From Nitrospira sp. MA-1 (GTDB lineage: Bacteria > Nitrospirota > Nitrospiria > Nitrospirales > UBA8639): a DNA stretch of 64,000 nt. Below are positions 9,398-18,668 of this stretch, one piece after another. The notes below the pieces were generated by a model. The model was not told the DNA's origin. It did not search any database and saw nothing but the letters and a program-made list of their open reading frames with translations. Both the position numbers and the translations under genes were made by a program. Every line of letters begins with the position of its first letter. The stretch's first letter is position 1. The stretch lies in the NCBI GenBank assembly GCA_032139905.1, contig JAQJDB010000007.1, forward strand, positions 310,001-374,000. The letters run 5' to 3'.

Positions 9398-9985
9398 TTA
9401 GGAATGTCCCAGGAACGACTGAAGTTTGGTGGCATATTGTTCAATGCGCTCGGTTTCCCGTTCGACCATGGAAAGGAAAAAGTTGTAGGGAATGAGCGTG
9501 ATGACGGCAACCCCAATTCCTGCAGCGGTGCAAATGAGTGCTTCAGCCACACCACCTGTGACCGCGTGGGGATTTCCTAGTCCTGATTCGGACATGATGT
9601 CGAAGGAATCGATCATTCCAATAATGGTTCCTAGCAGTCCCAGTAAGGGACCCAACGTAATGATCGTATCCAGAACGGATAATCCCCGCTTTAATCGGGC
9701 CAGCTCGCCGATTCCAGCTGCTTCCATGGCTTTGTCCGGTTGTTGGTCTCGATGAAATATGCCTGCCGCAAGCACGCGGAGTGTGGGGCTCTGGCGTTGT
9801 TCGGCTAATGCCAGCGCATCCGTCCATTTTCCCTGTTCAACCAGTTTGATCATCCGGTCCGCCAGGCGGCTGAAGCGCAACGATCGGAATTGGAATCCAC
9901 GTTCGATGCTGACGGTCAGAGCTAATAATGAGCAGCCCAGGATGGGGATCATCATCCATCCGCCACCCATCAGTAATTGAATCAT
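9398..9985 (-). CDS. exbB: ExbB/TolQ/MotA family proton-channel subunit
   Basis: A 195-residue membrane protein with the family layout: an N-terminal helix, a cytoplasmic loop, then two helices with the conserved glycine-rich GPLLGLLGTIIGMIDSF segment and a final VITLIPYNFFLSMVERETERIE stretch. It forms the pentameric channel around ExbD. It is 27 bases downstream of tonB on the same strand and clearly in the same operon. Confidence 0.92.
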   Translation of the reverse strand: MIQLLMGGGWMMIPILGCSLLALTVSIERGFQFRSLRFSRLADRMIKLVEQGKWTDALALAEQRQSPTLRVLAAGIFHRDQQPDKAMEAAGIGELARLKRGLSVLDTIITLGPLLGLLGTIIGMIDSFDIMSESGLGNPHAVTGGVAEALICTAAGIGVAVITLIPYNFFLSMVERETERIEQYATKLQSFLGHS

Positions 9986-10012
9986 GCCTCTACTCCCTTC
10001 TTCTCGCGTCGC

Positions 10013-10903
10013 TTAACTGTTCAGGTCAAATTTAATGGGAATGTCGACCCATTTGGCTATGGGGATGTTCCCGTCTTTCGCCGGCTGAAATTTCCAGTTT
10101 TTAATGGCTTCCTGGGCAGCCAGATCTAACGCCTCATGACCGCAGCTCTTTCGAATTTCCACCTGGCTGGGAGCGCCATCGGTGTTAATCAATGTTCGCA
10201 CAATGACCGTCCCCTCCCACCCAGACTCACGCGCCACACGAGGATAGAGTGGTTTGGTCGAGGCGACAATTCTCGGCTTGGACGTTGAGGATCCGGCTGC
10301 CATCGCCGGCGGAGTTTTTAATGCCGGACGAGCCGACGGGTTTGGCGGGGGAGGCAGTGTGTGCTGCGCTATTGGTTGACGATTGTTCATGTGCATGGGT
10401 GTCCTGGCAGGGGGTTGTTCCCGCTGCGGTGTCGCCGGTGAAAGCTGAGGTCTTTGCCGGTGTTGAGGAGGAACGGCCATTTTCATCATCTGACGACTCT
10501 GTATGGCCTGCACCGTTCGTGTGTCTTTGAGCATGGGCTTTGCCTGAGGAAGAGGCGGCGGAGCCAGGGGTTTGGAAGGTGTCGGTTTAATTGATGCCTG
10601 CATCGGTGTCGCCGGCATGGCTGGCGTAGGTTGGGTCCGGGGAGACGGTGGCGTGGGTTGTGCAAAATCCGGTTGGGGTGGTGTCAGAGGTTTCGTGGGC
10701 GGTTGTGGGGTGGGACTGATTTCCTGGAGAGCCGGAACCAATGTCACCTGGACTGTTGGGGTGAGGTCTTTAACTTCAGGGGGACTTGGATAATACGTCA
10801 GGGCGGCAAGAATTCCTGCATGAAGAATAACGCTTCCCAAGGCGCTCAGGAGAAAAATTCGATTATTGAAATTGGAAGAGGAATCTTCAAACGTGGAGTT
10901 CAC
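10013..10903 (-). CDS. tonB: TonB energy-transducing protein
   Basis: A 296-residue TonB. An N-terminal membrane anchor (about residues 15-38, with a VILHAGILAAL segment like the SxxxH anchor of TonB) leads to a very proline-rich periplasmic linker (about 50-200). The C-terminal TonB domain holds the KPLYPRVARESGWEGTVIV motif and ends in IPIKFDLNS. It transmits energy from ExbB-ExbD to the receptor. Its start overlaps the end of the TPR gene by four bases, indicating translational coupling. Confidence 0.92.
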   Translation of the reverse strand: MNSTFEDSSSNFNNRIFLLSALGSVILHAGILAALTYYPSPPEVKDLTPTVQVTLVPALQEISPTPQPPTKPLTPPQPDFAQPTPPSPRTQPTPAMPATPMQASIKPTPSKPLAPPPLPQAKPMLKDTRTVQAIQSRQMMKMAVPPQHRQRPQLSPATPQREQPPARTPMHMNNRQPIAQHTLPPPPNPSARPALKTPPAMAAGSSTSKPRIVASTKPLYPRVARESGWEGTVIVRTLINTDGAPSQVEIRKSCGHEALDLAAQEAIKNWKFQPAKDGNIPIAKWVDIPIKFDLNS

Positions 10904-11952
10904 GATTTGCTCCGTTGTAATAATGTTTGAATTCGTTCGTCCTGGCCCCCAAGCTTCAAGAATTCTTCGTAGTGCTTGAGAGCTTTTTGGGGGGCATTGC
11001 GATGAAATTCATACAACATGCCAAGATTGTAGTGGGCTTCGGCCAATTGATCATTCAAAGATAAGGCTGTTTGATATTCTTCTTCAGCTTGATCAATTTG
11101 GGACAGGGCCGCATACACGACTCCCAGATTGACATGAGCTTCCGCATTGTTTTTATCGAGAGCGGTGACGTGTTCAAATGCTTGTGCCGCTTCCTTGAAA
11201 CCTTCCTTTTGCCGGTACAGGATGCCTAAATTGAAATAGGCGCTGGCTAAATTATTGTTTAATTTTACGGCATGTTGGTAGGCCTGAATGGCGTTGTCCA
11301 CGTGATCAGATTGTTGAGCGAGTGATCCGGCCATTAACCAACCATTGACATACGTGGGATGGAGAGAGACCAGTTGGTCGACGTAACGTTGGGCTTCATC
11401 GGTCTGTTGCTCCTGGGCCAGCCAAAACGCGATGCCGTATAACGAATCGACGCGATGAGGCTCGAGTTCCAAGACGGCCTGATGGGCCTTAATGGCTTTC
11501 TGCGCTTGTTGTTGCTGATCAAACAACGCCGCCAACGCAATGCGGGCTTCCGTAAACTTGGGATAGGCCTTCAAGGCAAGATTGAATGATTGCTCGGCTT
11601 TTGGAAATTGGGACTGATGCTGGTAGATGGATCCAAGATCCACATAGGCTTGAGCAAATTTGGGATAGGCCTCCACCGCCCGTTGTAACTCCATGATGGC
11701 TTTATCCGTTTTTTCAAGATTGTTGAAGATTAACCCCAACAGATGGTGCGCCTCAGCGTATCCCGGGTACAAGGCCAGCGCACGCTCTAAGGAAGCAATG
11801 GCCGAAGTCCATTGTTGTTGTTCATAGGATGAAAAGGCTTGGGAAAGAAGGTCCTGTGCTTCTCCAGCCTGACTTGAGGGGCTGCCCAGGCCGATATGGG
11901 TGACGAGAAGGAAAAACGCGATGAGTCTGATTTTCGAGAAAGGAGGTATCAT
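10900..11952 (-). CDS. Exported TPR-repeat protein
   Basis: A 350-residue protein with a signal peptide and about nine tetratricopeptide repeats covering nearly all of the mature chain (recurring A-x-x-x-L-G-x-x-Y signatures, for example AYVDLGSIYQHQ, AYFNLGILYRQK and AHVNLGVVYAAL). TPR arrays scaffold protein complexes. Its coding sequence overlaps tonB by four bases, so it is expressed with the TonB system and may organise it in the periplasm. The partner is inferred from position only. Confidence 0.85.
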   Translation of the reverse strand: MIPPFSKIRLIAFFLLVTHIGLGSPSSQAGEAQDLLSQAFSSYEQQQWTSAIASLERALALYPGYAEAHHLLGLIFNNLEKTDKAIMELQRAVEAYPKFAQAYVDLGSIYQHQSQFPKAEQSFNLALKAYPKFTEARIALAALFDQQQQAQKAIKAHQAVLELEPHRVDSLYGIAFWLAQEQQTDEAQRYVDQLVSLHPTYVNGWLMAGSLAQQSDHVDNAIQAYQHAVKLNNNLASAYFNLGILYRQKEGFKEAAQAFEHVTALDKNNAEAHVNLGVVYAALSQIDQAEEEYQTALSLNDQLAEAHYNLGMLYEFHRNAPQKALKHYEEFLKLGGQDERIQTLLQRSKS

Positions 11953-11989
11953 GGGCTAACCTTATTGATATGGGCAATATTCCCCAGGT

Positions 11990-12631
11990 TTATTGAAGCA
12001 AATCAAATCGAATGGGCAAATCCACGGTGGACGCAACGGTAAATTCTCCATTTTTTGCTGGTTCAAAGGACCAGCCCTTTACCGATTGAACGGCACTTTC
12101 GTCCAGGAGAGAAAATCCCGAACTTTCCTTTACTGTGGCACTTGTGACCGTGCCATCGGAACTTATGTGCGTCCGCAGGACCACCTTCCCATGCCACCCC
12201 TGTTCTCTGGCCATTCTGGGATAGAGGGGGCGTTCGGTTTTCAGGGGTTTGACGCTTTTCAATCGCCCGCGTGTTGTTCCGATCCGGTCTAGGAGTATTC
12301 GGGGTATGGCGGGCTGTGGCAGATTATCCATATCAAGATCGGGAGCCCCAAGGGTATGAAATGTCGTTGGCGGCCATGGGCGGTCAATCGTGGGCAACGG
12401 AAATGAAAATGTTCTACTGGTTTTTGTCACCGTTGTCCCGGTCACTTCAATGACGTCTAAGGTTTCTATGGGCTCTGTGCTCTCACCGAGGTTTTCCGCC
12501 AAAGAAGTTTGATTGGAGGCCAAAGTGCACCATAGAGATAAAACAATGAAAAACATCAGATTGTGTTGATGTACCAAAAGACCTTTTCCCATTACGAAAT
12601 ATGACGACCGGTCGTGTTGAATTATATCCAC
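11990..12631 (-). CDS. Second protein with a TonB C-terminal domain
   Basis: A 213-residue protein ending in a TonB domain clearly related to the neighbouring TonB (ERPLYPRMAREQGWHGKVVLRT against KPLYPRVARESGWEGTVIVRT). It lacks the long proline-rich linker. Its hydrophobic N-terminus looks like a cleavable signal rather than an anchor, followed by ETLDVIEVTGT, which resembles the TonB-box region of receptors. It could be a periplasmic accessory that competes with or extends TonB. The start is uncertain: the annotated one is GTG, with ATGs at 12592 and 12556 also possible and no strong ribosome site at any. Confidence 0.75.
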   Translation of the reverse strand: MDIIQHDRSSYFVMGKGLLVHQHNLMFFIVLSLWCTLASNQTSLAENLGESTEPIETLDVIEVTGTTVTKTSRTFSFPLPTIDRPWPPTTFHTLGAPDLDMDNLPQPAIPRILLDRIGTTRGRLKSVKPLKTERPLYPRMAREQGWHGKVVLRTHISSDGTVTSATVKESSGFSLLDESAVQSVKGWSFEPAKNGEFTVASTVDLPIRFDLLQ

Positions 12632-12846
12632 TGGTTGTTTTTCTAGGTTGCGGATAACGTCAAATCAAGCCAGCTGGCATCTTTGACGTTAAGAAACTCA
12701 CTACCCCCTTAAAGAGGTTGTCCCTTGTTCGGTTTCTCCTGTCAGGAAGATGTCGGCCGTCCCCTCCTCTGACCATGCGTTGTGAGGCCGTTCCCGAACT
12801 CAACTCGTTATGGTGAAAGCGGTTTGGGAACCAGGCTTCGGATGAT

Positions 12847-13140
12847 TTATCGAGGAGGAGCTCTGGTTGGAAGAAAATGAGTGGAAATGAGAGTAGGGAC
12901 TTTAGGAATCGGATATTCCATAATGGCAAGGAGTTGGAAGCTAGGGGAAATTTCCTGGTTATCCCCGGAAATTGTTTGTGCCGCCGCGCACATCCAGGAA
13001 CAGATTGCCGTGCTATGCATGGCTGATGTGTGGTGATGGGTATGTTCCGTAATGTGCGAAGCGTAGGTCCGATGCATGCTCCCCATGATGAGGAAGAGCA
13101 TCAGAATGAGTACAACGGTGAGGCTTTTTCGATATGGCAT
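12847..13140 (-). CDS. Small His-rich CSWxC/RAPP membrane protein, copy D
   Basis: A 97-residue member of the local CSWxC family: hydrophobic N-terminus (about residues 7-25), a His-rich stretch (SHITEHTHHHTSAMH), CSWMC and the tail TRAPPR. It is the first gene of the minus-strand run, about 215 bases upstream of the second TonB-domain gene. Function unknown; a metal-responsive role is a guess from the His and Cys content. Confidence 0.58.
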   Translation of the reverse strand: MPYRKSLTVVLILMLFLIMGSMHRTYASHITEHTHHHTSAMHSTAICSWMCAAAQTISGDNQEISPSFQLLAIMEYPIPKVPTLISTHFLPTRAPPR

Positions 13141-13298
13141 GTTATCTACAGACCAGAAATGTTCAAAACCCTGAATAATAAAGGAGGCTTATGCTAGGGA
13201 AACCCGAAAGATTCTGTCAAGCAAATGCCTGTCCTTCGTTTCGTGTCGTCGTCTGTCACAGGATGGATCTTTGCGATCATGAATCCTTTTCCTGTGAG

Positions 13299-13326
13299 TT
13301 GATTCCCACCGGTAATTCGGTATACT
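13299..13326 (+). promoter_or_regulatory. Likely sigma-70 promoter of secA
   Basis: TTGATT at 13299-13304 and TATACT at 13321-13326 are separated by 16 bases, close to the housekeeping consensus, and lie about 87 bases ahead of the secA start codon in the correct direction. Confidence 0.6.
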
Positions 13327-13412
13327 AGGGCAACTGTATGGTTTGAAAGGTGTGTCTAGCCCTCATTCCCTATCCATTGTGATTTTCTCCCACCCTATTT
13401 CGTAAGGTCGAT

Positions 13413-16133
13413 ATGTTTGTTCGTCTATTAAATATTCTCTTTGGTAGCAAAAATGATCGGGAGCTCAAGCGGCTCAGACCACAAGTGATTCGAGCCAATG
13501 AATTTGAGGCTTCCTTGCAACCCCTTGATGACGAGGGATTAGCGGCAAAAACCGCAATATTTAAAAAAAGACTGGAAGCTGGCGAGTCTTTGGATGATTT
13601 GCTCCCTGAGGCGTTTGCCGTATGCCGTGAAATGTCCAAGCGCCAGCTTGGCATGCGCCATTTTGATGTACAGTTGTTAGGGGGAATGGTCTTGCACCAG
13701 GGACGTATTGCCGAAATGCGCACAGGTGAAGGAAAAACTCTTGTCGCCACTCTCCCGGTCTATTTGAATGCGTTGGAGGGAAAAGGGGTTCATTTGGTGA
13801 CAGTGAACGATTATCTGGCAAAGCGCGATGCCCAGTGGATGGGACCGCTCTACCATGGTTTAGGCTTATCCGTCGGGATCATTCAACATGACGCCTCCTT
13901 TTTATTTGATCCAACCTATGATGCCCCGGATAAACGGTTGCAATTTCTTCGGCCATGTTCTCGACGTGAGGCTTATGGGGCCGATATTACCTACGGGACC
14001 AATAATGAATTTGGGTTCGATTATTTAAGGGATAATCTCGTGGTCACGGACTTGAGCCAGGGGGTTCAGCGGGAATTGAATTTTGCCATTGTCGATGAAG
14101 TTGACAGCATTCTCATCGACGAAGCTCGGACGCCGCTGATTATTTCCGGACCCGCCGAACAAAGCACAGACCTTTATTTCCAGGTGGATCGGATCATCCC
14201 TCACCTCAAACGGGAAGAGGATTATACGATTGAAGAGAAAACAAAAACGGTATCTCTGACCGATGAAGGCAATGCGCATGTTGAGAAACTGTTGGGAGTC
14301 GATAATCTCTATGACTTGAAGCACCTGAGTTTGGTGCATCACGTTATTAAAGCTCTCCAAGCCCATGTGCTCTATCATCGGGATGTGGAGTATGTGGTGA
14401 AAGATGGCGAGGTGATGATTGTTGATGAGTTTACCGGTCGATTAATGCCGGGACGGCGATGGAGTGATGGACTCCATCAGGCTGTGGAGGCGAAAGAAGG
14501 GGTGAAGATTGCCAACGAAAATCAAACTCTGGCATCCGTGACGTTCCAGAATTATTTTCGTATGTATAACAAACTGGCGGGCATGACCGGAACCGCGGAC
14601 ACCGAAGCTGCGGAATTCGCAAAAATTTACAACCTGGAAGTGAATGTGGTGCCCACCAATAGCAAAATGATTCGAATCGATAATCCGGATGTGGTCTATC
14701 GGACCGAAAAGGAGAAATTCGAGGCCATTGCCGACGAGATCAAAGAATATCATGAGAAGGGACAACCGGTTCTTATTGGCACGATTTCTATCGAAAAATC
14801 TGAACGTCTTGCGGCCTTATTGAAGCATCGAGGCGTAAAACACCATGTCTTGAATGCCAAGTTTCATGAAAAAGAAGCAGAAATTATCGCCCAGGCCGGG
14901 CAAAAGGGTTCGGTGACCATCGCCACGAACATGGCCGGCCGCGGTACCGATATTTTGTTGGGAGGCAATGCTGAAGCGCTCTTCAAACAACAGGTTGTTT
15001 ATCGGGGGGAAGATCTGACAGAAGAGGAGCAAAACAAAGCGTATGCCACAATTAAAGCCGCCTGTGATGAGAATAAGAAAGAAGTACTGGCAGCCGGAGG
15101 GTTGCACATAGTCGGGACTGAACGTCATGAGAGCCGCCGGATCGACAATCAGCTGAGAGGACGGGCGGGACGGCAGGGAGATCCTGGCTCCTCGCGCTTT
15201 TTCCTTTCCTTGGAAGATGACTTGCTTCGCATTTTTGCGTCCGAACGGGTTTCAAACCTCATGCTCAAGCTCGGCATGGAAGAAGGTGTGCCCATTGAGC
15301 ACAGGATGGTCACCAAATCCATTGAAAATGCGCAGAAAAAGGTCGAAGGCCATAATTTTGAAATTCGCAAGCATCTTCTTGAATATGATGATGTGATGAG
15401 TAAGCAGCGAGAGGTGATATATAAACATCGGCAGAATGTATTACATGCGACCGATGTGACCGAAGACGTTCTGGGTATGATTGAGGAAGTGGGCGAACGC
15501 TTGGTCGATGTCTATTGCCCTGAGGAGCAGTACGCCGAGGAATGGAACATTGCCGGATTAGCGGAATCAGTGCAGGGACAATTTGGCGTTGATGTGATCC
15601 AAGCGGATGAGATCAAAGACGTCGGTCGAGACGCGCTCAAGGAAGAAATTCCAGAAAAGTTAAAGCAGGCTTACCGAGACAAAGTCCAAGGACTCATCCA
15701 GGAGCATGGGGCCACCGAGGATTTAGTGCATTATGTGGAACGCACGATTCTGCTTCAAATGATTGACCATCATTGGAAAGATCACTTGTGGGGAATGGAC
15801 CAGTTGAAAGATGGAATCGGCCTGCGCGGGTATGGGCAAAAGGACCCCCTCGCAGAATATAAGCGTGAAGGCTATGACATGTTTGCCGGAATGATGGAGC
15901 GGATTAAAAATGATACCTTGGAACGGCTCTTTAAATTTCAACTGGTTCGCGGTGAACGGCCTGAGCCTGAGCGGGAAGCGCCTCGCCCGACACAATTAAA
16001 TCTGAACCGGGGAGGTGAGTCCGCTTCCGCTCCCCAGCAACGCACCGTTCAACGTGCCGAAGAGAAAGTTGGTCGAAACGATCCCTGCCCATGTGGGAGC
16101 GGGAAAAAATACAAAAAATGCCATGGGACCTGA
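13413..16133 (+). CDS. secA: Preprotein translocase ATPase SecA
   Basis: A 906-residue motor that pushes unfolded proteins through SecYEG using ATP. Visible landmarks are the Walker A box MRTGEGKTL at about 102-110, the DEAD-like [17 protein letters not shown], the TWITNAGRGTD-type segment [18 protein letters not shown], the [20 protein letters not shown] motif and a C-terminal zinc-binding tail with [14 protein letters not shown]. Length is normal for the family. It is monocistronic as far as can be seen, with a good promoter upstream. Confidence 0.98.
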   Translation: MFVRLLNILFGSKNDRELKRLRPQVIRANEFEASLQPLDDEGLAAKTAIFKKRLEAGESLDDLLPEAFAVCREMSKRQLGMRHFDVQLLGGMVLHQGRIAEMRTGEGKTLVATLPVYLNALEGKGVHLVTVNDYLAKRDAQWMGPLYHGLGLSVGIIQHDASFLFDPTYDAPDKRLQFLRPCSRREAYGADITYGTNNEFGFDYLRDNLVVTDLSQGVQRELNFAIVDEVDSILIDEARTPLIISGPAEQSTDLYFQVDRIIPHLKREEDYTIEEKTKTVSLTDEGNAHVEKLLGVDNLYDLKHLSLVHHVIKALQAHVLYHRDVEYVVKDGEVMIVDEFTGRLMPGRRWSDGLHQAVEAKEGVKIANENQTLASVTFQNYFRMYNKLAGMTGTADTEAAEFAKIYNLEVNVVPTNSKMIRIDNPDVVYRTEKEKFEAIADEIKEYHEKGQPVLIGTISIEKSERLAALLKHRGVKHHVLNAKFHEKEAEIIAQAGQKGSVTIATNMAGRGTDILLGGNAEALFKQQVVYRGEDLTEEEQNKAYATIKAACDENKKEVLAAGGLHIVGTERHESRRIDNQLRGRAGRQGDPGSSRFFLSLEDDLLRIFASERVSNLMLKLGMEEGVPIEHRMVTKSIENAQKKVEGHNFEIRKHLLEYDDVMSKQREVIYKHRQNVLHATDVTEDVLGMIEEVGERLVDVYCPEEQYAEEWNIAGLAESVQGQFGVDVIQADEIKDVGRDALKEEIPEKLKQAYRDKVQGLIQEHGATEDLVHYVERTILLQMIDHHWKDHLWGMDQLKDGIGLRGYGQKDPLAEYKREGYDMFAGMMERIKNDTLERLFKFQLVRGERPEPEREAPRPTQLNLNRGGESASAPQQRTVQRAEEKVGRNDPCPCGSGKKYKKCHGT

Positions 16134-16369
16134 CACCTGAAAGGCCTGCCCTGCTCTTCTCATTGACGCGAGTATTGTTGTAACCTCACCCTCTTTCTGT
16201 TTGCCACTCACCTACCTTCTTCTTCCGATTAGGTTCTTGTTCATAACATGTTGAATCTATTGTTTTTTATTGCCATAAAAAGTGCGAAATTGCTTGACTT
16301 GTTTAAAGGTAGGCCGTTATCGTAACCGATTCTCAATGGGCATATTGCAGGAGGGACCATAGTCCATTC

Positions 16370-17572
16370 GTGCCATCAGATCATCAGAATACACAGGGTA
16401 ATCCAGACCTTATCGAGAAGATTCTGTTGGAAATTGACCTTAATGGGCCCATAAGTTTTGCGCGTTTCATGGAATTGGCGCTCTACGATGTTCCACACGG
16501 ATATTATATGACCAAAAAGGTTGAACCTGATCTCCCTCCCTCAGACCGAATCGGATGGGGTGGTGATTTTTATACGGCACCGGAACTTTCCCCTATTCTG
16601 GCGAAAACCTTGGTTCGCCAGGTTTTGGCTATTGATGACCAGTTAGGACATCCCGCTCAGTTTACTTTTATGGAAATTGGTGCAGGGAACGGAACTTTTG
16701 CCTTCGATTTCATTCAAGAATGCCGATCGATCAATTCTGATTTTTATCATCGCCTTTCTTATCAAATCATTGAGCGGAGTCCCCATCTCCAATCGCGTCA
16801 GGCAGCCAAGCTCAGCGAGATAGGGGAGGGCTGGGGAAACAAGCATCTGAGTTGGAAGACGTCGTTAGAGAACGTTGAAACGGATTCGGTGACCGGTGTT
16901 GTCTTTTCCAACGAATTAGTTGACGCGTTACCTGTCCATCGAGTCCGAATGGCTGACCACCGCCTTCATGAAATATGTGTGGCCTACAAAGGCGGGCATT
17001 TTGTTGAATGTCTGAATCATAGGCTCTCTCCGAACCTGATCGACTACATCGAGACTCATAAGGTGGCCTTGAGTGAAGCCCAAACTTCAGAACTCCATCT
17101 TGCCGCTGAGATTTGGATGAGGCATGTGGCTCGCCTTCTCCGTCGCGGTGTCGTGGTGACTATCGACTATGGTCATACGCATAGTGATTATTATCGATCC
17201 GACCGAAAGGACGGGACCTTCTTGTGTTATTATCGGCATGCCATTTCGACCGATCCGTATTCAAGGGTTGGAGAGCAGGATATGACGGCTCATGTCAATT
17301 TTTCCGCTTTGGCGAGTGTCGGAACGACAAACGGGTTGGACCTCATCGGATTCACAACTATGGCTAATTGGCTGATCGGGTTGGGGGTCGAAGAATTGGT
17401 GCGAGACCAGGACCAAGAGTCTGAAGATGTAAAGGCGTTGACGCAATTATTGCGTCCCCATGGGATGGGGACAACATTTAAGGTTCTCGCTCAGCGAAAG
17501 GGAATGGAGCCTTTCCCGCTTCAAGGTTTGCGTTATCGGGCTTTTTTTGATGACGCGGTGTCCTCACAATGA
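16370..17572 (+). CDS. MidA/NDUFAF7-type class I methyltransferase
   Basis: A 400-residue SAM-dependent methyltransferase of the COG1565 family. The SAM site FMEIGAGNGTFAFDF is at about 100-114, preceded by the family-typical GGDFYTAPELSP, and followed by FSNELVDALPVHRV. The eukaryotic member NDUFAF7 dimethylates an arginine of the 49-kDa (NuoD-type) subunit and is needed for complex I assembly. Here the gene lies 68 bases upstream of nuoA, which supports the same role. The start is a GTG with GGAGGG about 15 bases upstream. A weak promoter candidate (TTGACT at 16294) precedes it, so it may lead the nuo transcript. Confidence 0.87.
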   Translation: MPSDHQNTQGNPDLIEKILLEIDLNGPISFARFMELALYDVPHGYYMTKKVEPDLPPSDRIGWGGDFYTAPELSPILAKTLVRQVLAIDDQLGHPAQFTFMEIGAGNGTFAFDFIQECRSINSDFYHRLSYQIIERSPHLQSRQAAKLSEIGEGWGNKHLSWKTSLENVETDSVTGVVFSNELVDALPVHRVRMADHRLHEICVAYKGGHFVECLNHRLSPNLIDYIETHKVALSEAQTSELHLAAEIWMRHVARLLRRGVVVTIDYGHTHSDYYRSDRKDGTFLCYYRHAISTDPYSRVGEQDMTAHVNFSALASVGTTNGLDLIGFTTMANWLIGLGVEELVRDQDQESEDVKALTQLLRPHGMGTTFKVLAQRKGMEPFPLQGLRYRAFFDDAVSSQ

Positions 17573-17640
17573 AGATGGAAAAAGTTTTGAATCGGAAATG
17601 AATGTGGTGAGTATGACTCATTCTAAAATGAGAGTAATCT

Positions 17641-18012
17641 ATGGGTAGTGAACCGGTTCCTTTTAATTATCTCCCCATCATCATCTTCATGGTTCTTGGG
17701 GTACTCTTTGGAGTCGGGTCCTTTGTTGTGGGGTGGATTGTCCGTCCAAGCCGGCCTTATCGGGCGAAACTGCTTCCTTACGAAAGTGGCGCTCCGTTGT
17801 TTATGGACGCCAGGGTTCAGTTCCCGATGCGCTATTACATCATTGCCATGCTCTTTGTCATTTTTGATATTGAGGTGGTGTTCTTATTTCCTTGGGCGGT
17901 GGTGTTTAAAAAGCTTGGCCTTCTTGGCCTAGTGGAAATGGGAGTGTTCCTGGCCATTCTCATTGTGGGGTTCTGGTATGCCTGGAAAAAAGGTGCATTA
18001 GATTGGGATTAA
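17641..18012 (+). CDS. nuoA: NADH-quinone oxidoreductase subunit A
   Basis: A 123-residue subunit with three transmembrane helices. The conserved loop KLLPYESGAPLFMDARVQFPMRYY is visible, with the family E/D pair in FDIEVVFLFPWA. It forms part of the quinone-channel junction of complex I. First gene of the nuo operon. Confidence 0.97.
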   Translation: MGSEPVPFNYLPIIIFMVLGVLFGVGSFVVGWIVRPSRPYRAKLLPYESGAPLFMDARVQFPMRYYIIAMLFVIFDIEVVFLFPWAVVFKKLGLLGLVEMGVFLAILIVGFWYAWKKGALDWD

Positions 18013-18129
18013 GAAAAATAGGTCTTTATGCCTGGAAATATCCGCAGTTCACCCAGTACAATGGCACCCCCATAGTTTGGGGGTAGGCAACGAGCCACAT
18101 ACAGAACATTGAGGTAGGCAGATAATCTT

Positions 18130-18609
18130 ATGGGCATGCTTGAACGACAACTTGAACCGAATATTATTACGACCAACTTGGATTATTGTATTGCCTGGTG
18201 TCGGAAATCTGCCCTTTGGCCGATGACCTTCGGATTAGCCTGTTGTGCGATTGAAATGATCGCCTCCGTGTCATCCAAGTATGACATTGATCGGTTTGGG
18301 GCCGGGGTATTTCGTGCGTCACCACGCCAATCCGATTTGATGATTGTGGCTGGTACGGTTTGTCGGAAAATGGCACCGGTGATCCGTCGAATTTATGATC
18401 AAATGGCCGAGCCCAGATATGTGATTTCCATGGGATCCTGCGCGACATCCGGGAATCATTACAATAGTTACAGCGTCGTTCAGGGTGTGGATCAAATCGT
18501 CCCTGTGGATGTCTACATTGCGGGTTGTCCACCAAGGCCAGAGGCGCTCATGGATGGTCTTATTAAACTCCAAGAAAAAATTCAAAAAGAAAAATACTTT
18601 GTGAAGTAA
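18130..18609 (+). CDS. nuoB: NADH-quinone oxidoreductase subunit B
   Basis: A 159-residue subunit carrying the terminal iron-sulfur cluster N2. All four ligands are present: the adjacent pair C38-C39 in ACCAIEM, C104 in GSCATSG and C133 in AGCPPRPE. It passes electrons to quinone at the interface with NuoD. Confidence 0.97.
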   Translation: MGMLERQLEPNIITTNLDYCIAWCRKSALWPMTFGLACCAIEMIASVSSKYDIDRFGAGVFRASPRQSDLMIVAGTVCRKMAPVIRRIYDQMAEPRYVISMGSCATSGNHYNSYSVVQGVDQIVPVDVYIAGCPPRPEALMDGLIKLQEKIQKEKYFVK

Positions 18610-18668
18610 CACCGGAAGTTGTGTAGAGGGTTTTTCGATAATCAACGATCCAGCAACCGATCTCATTT

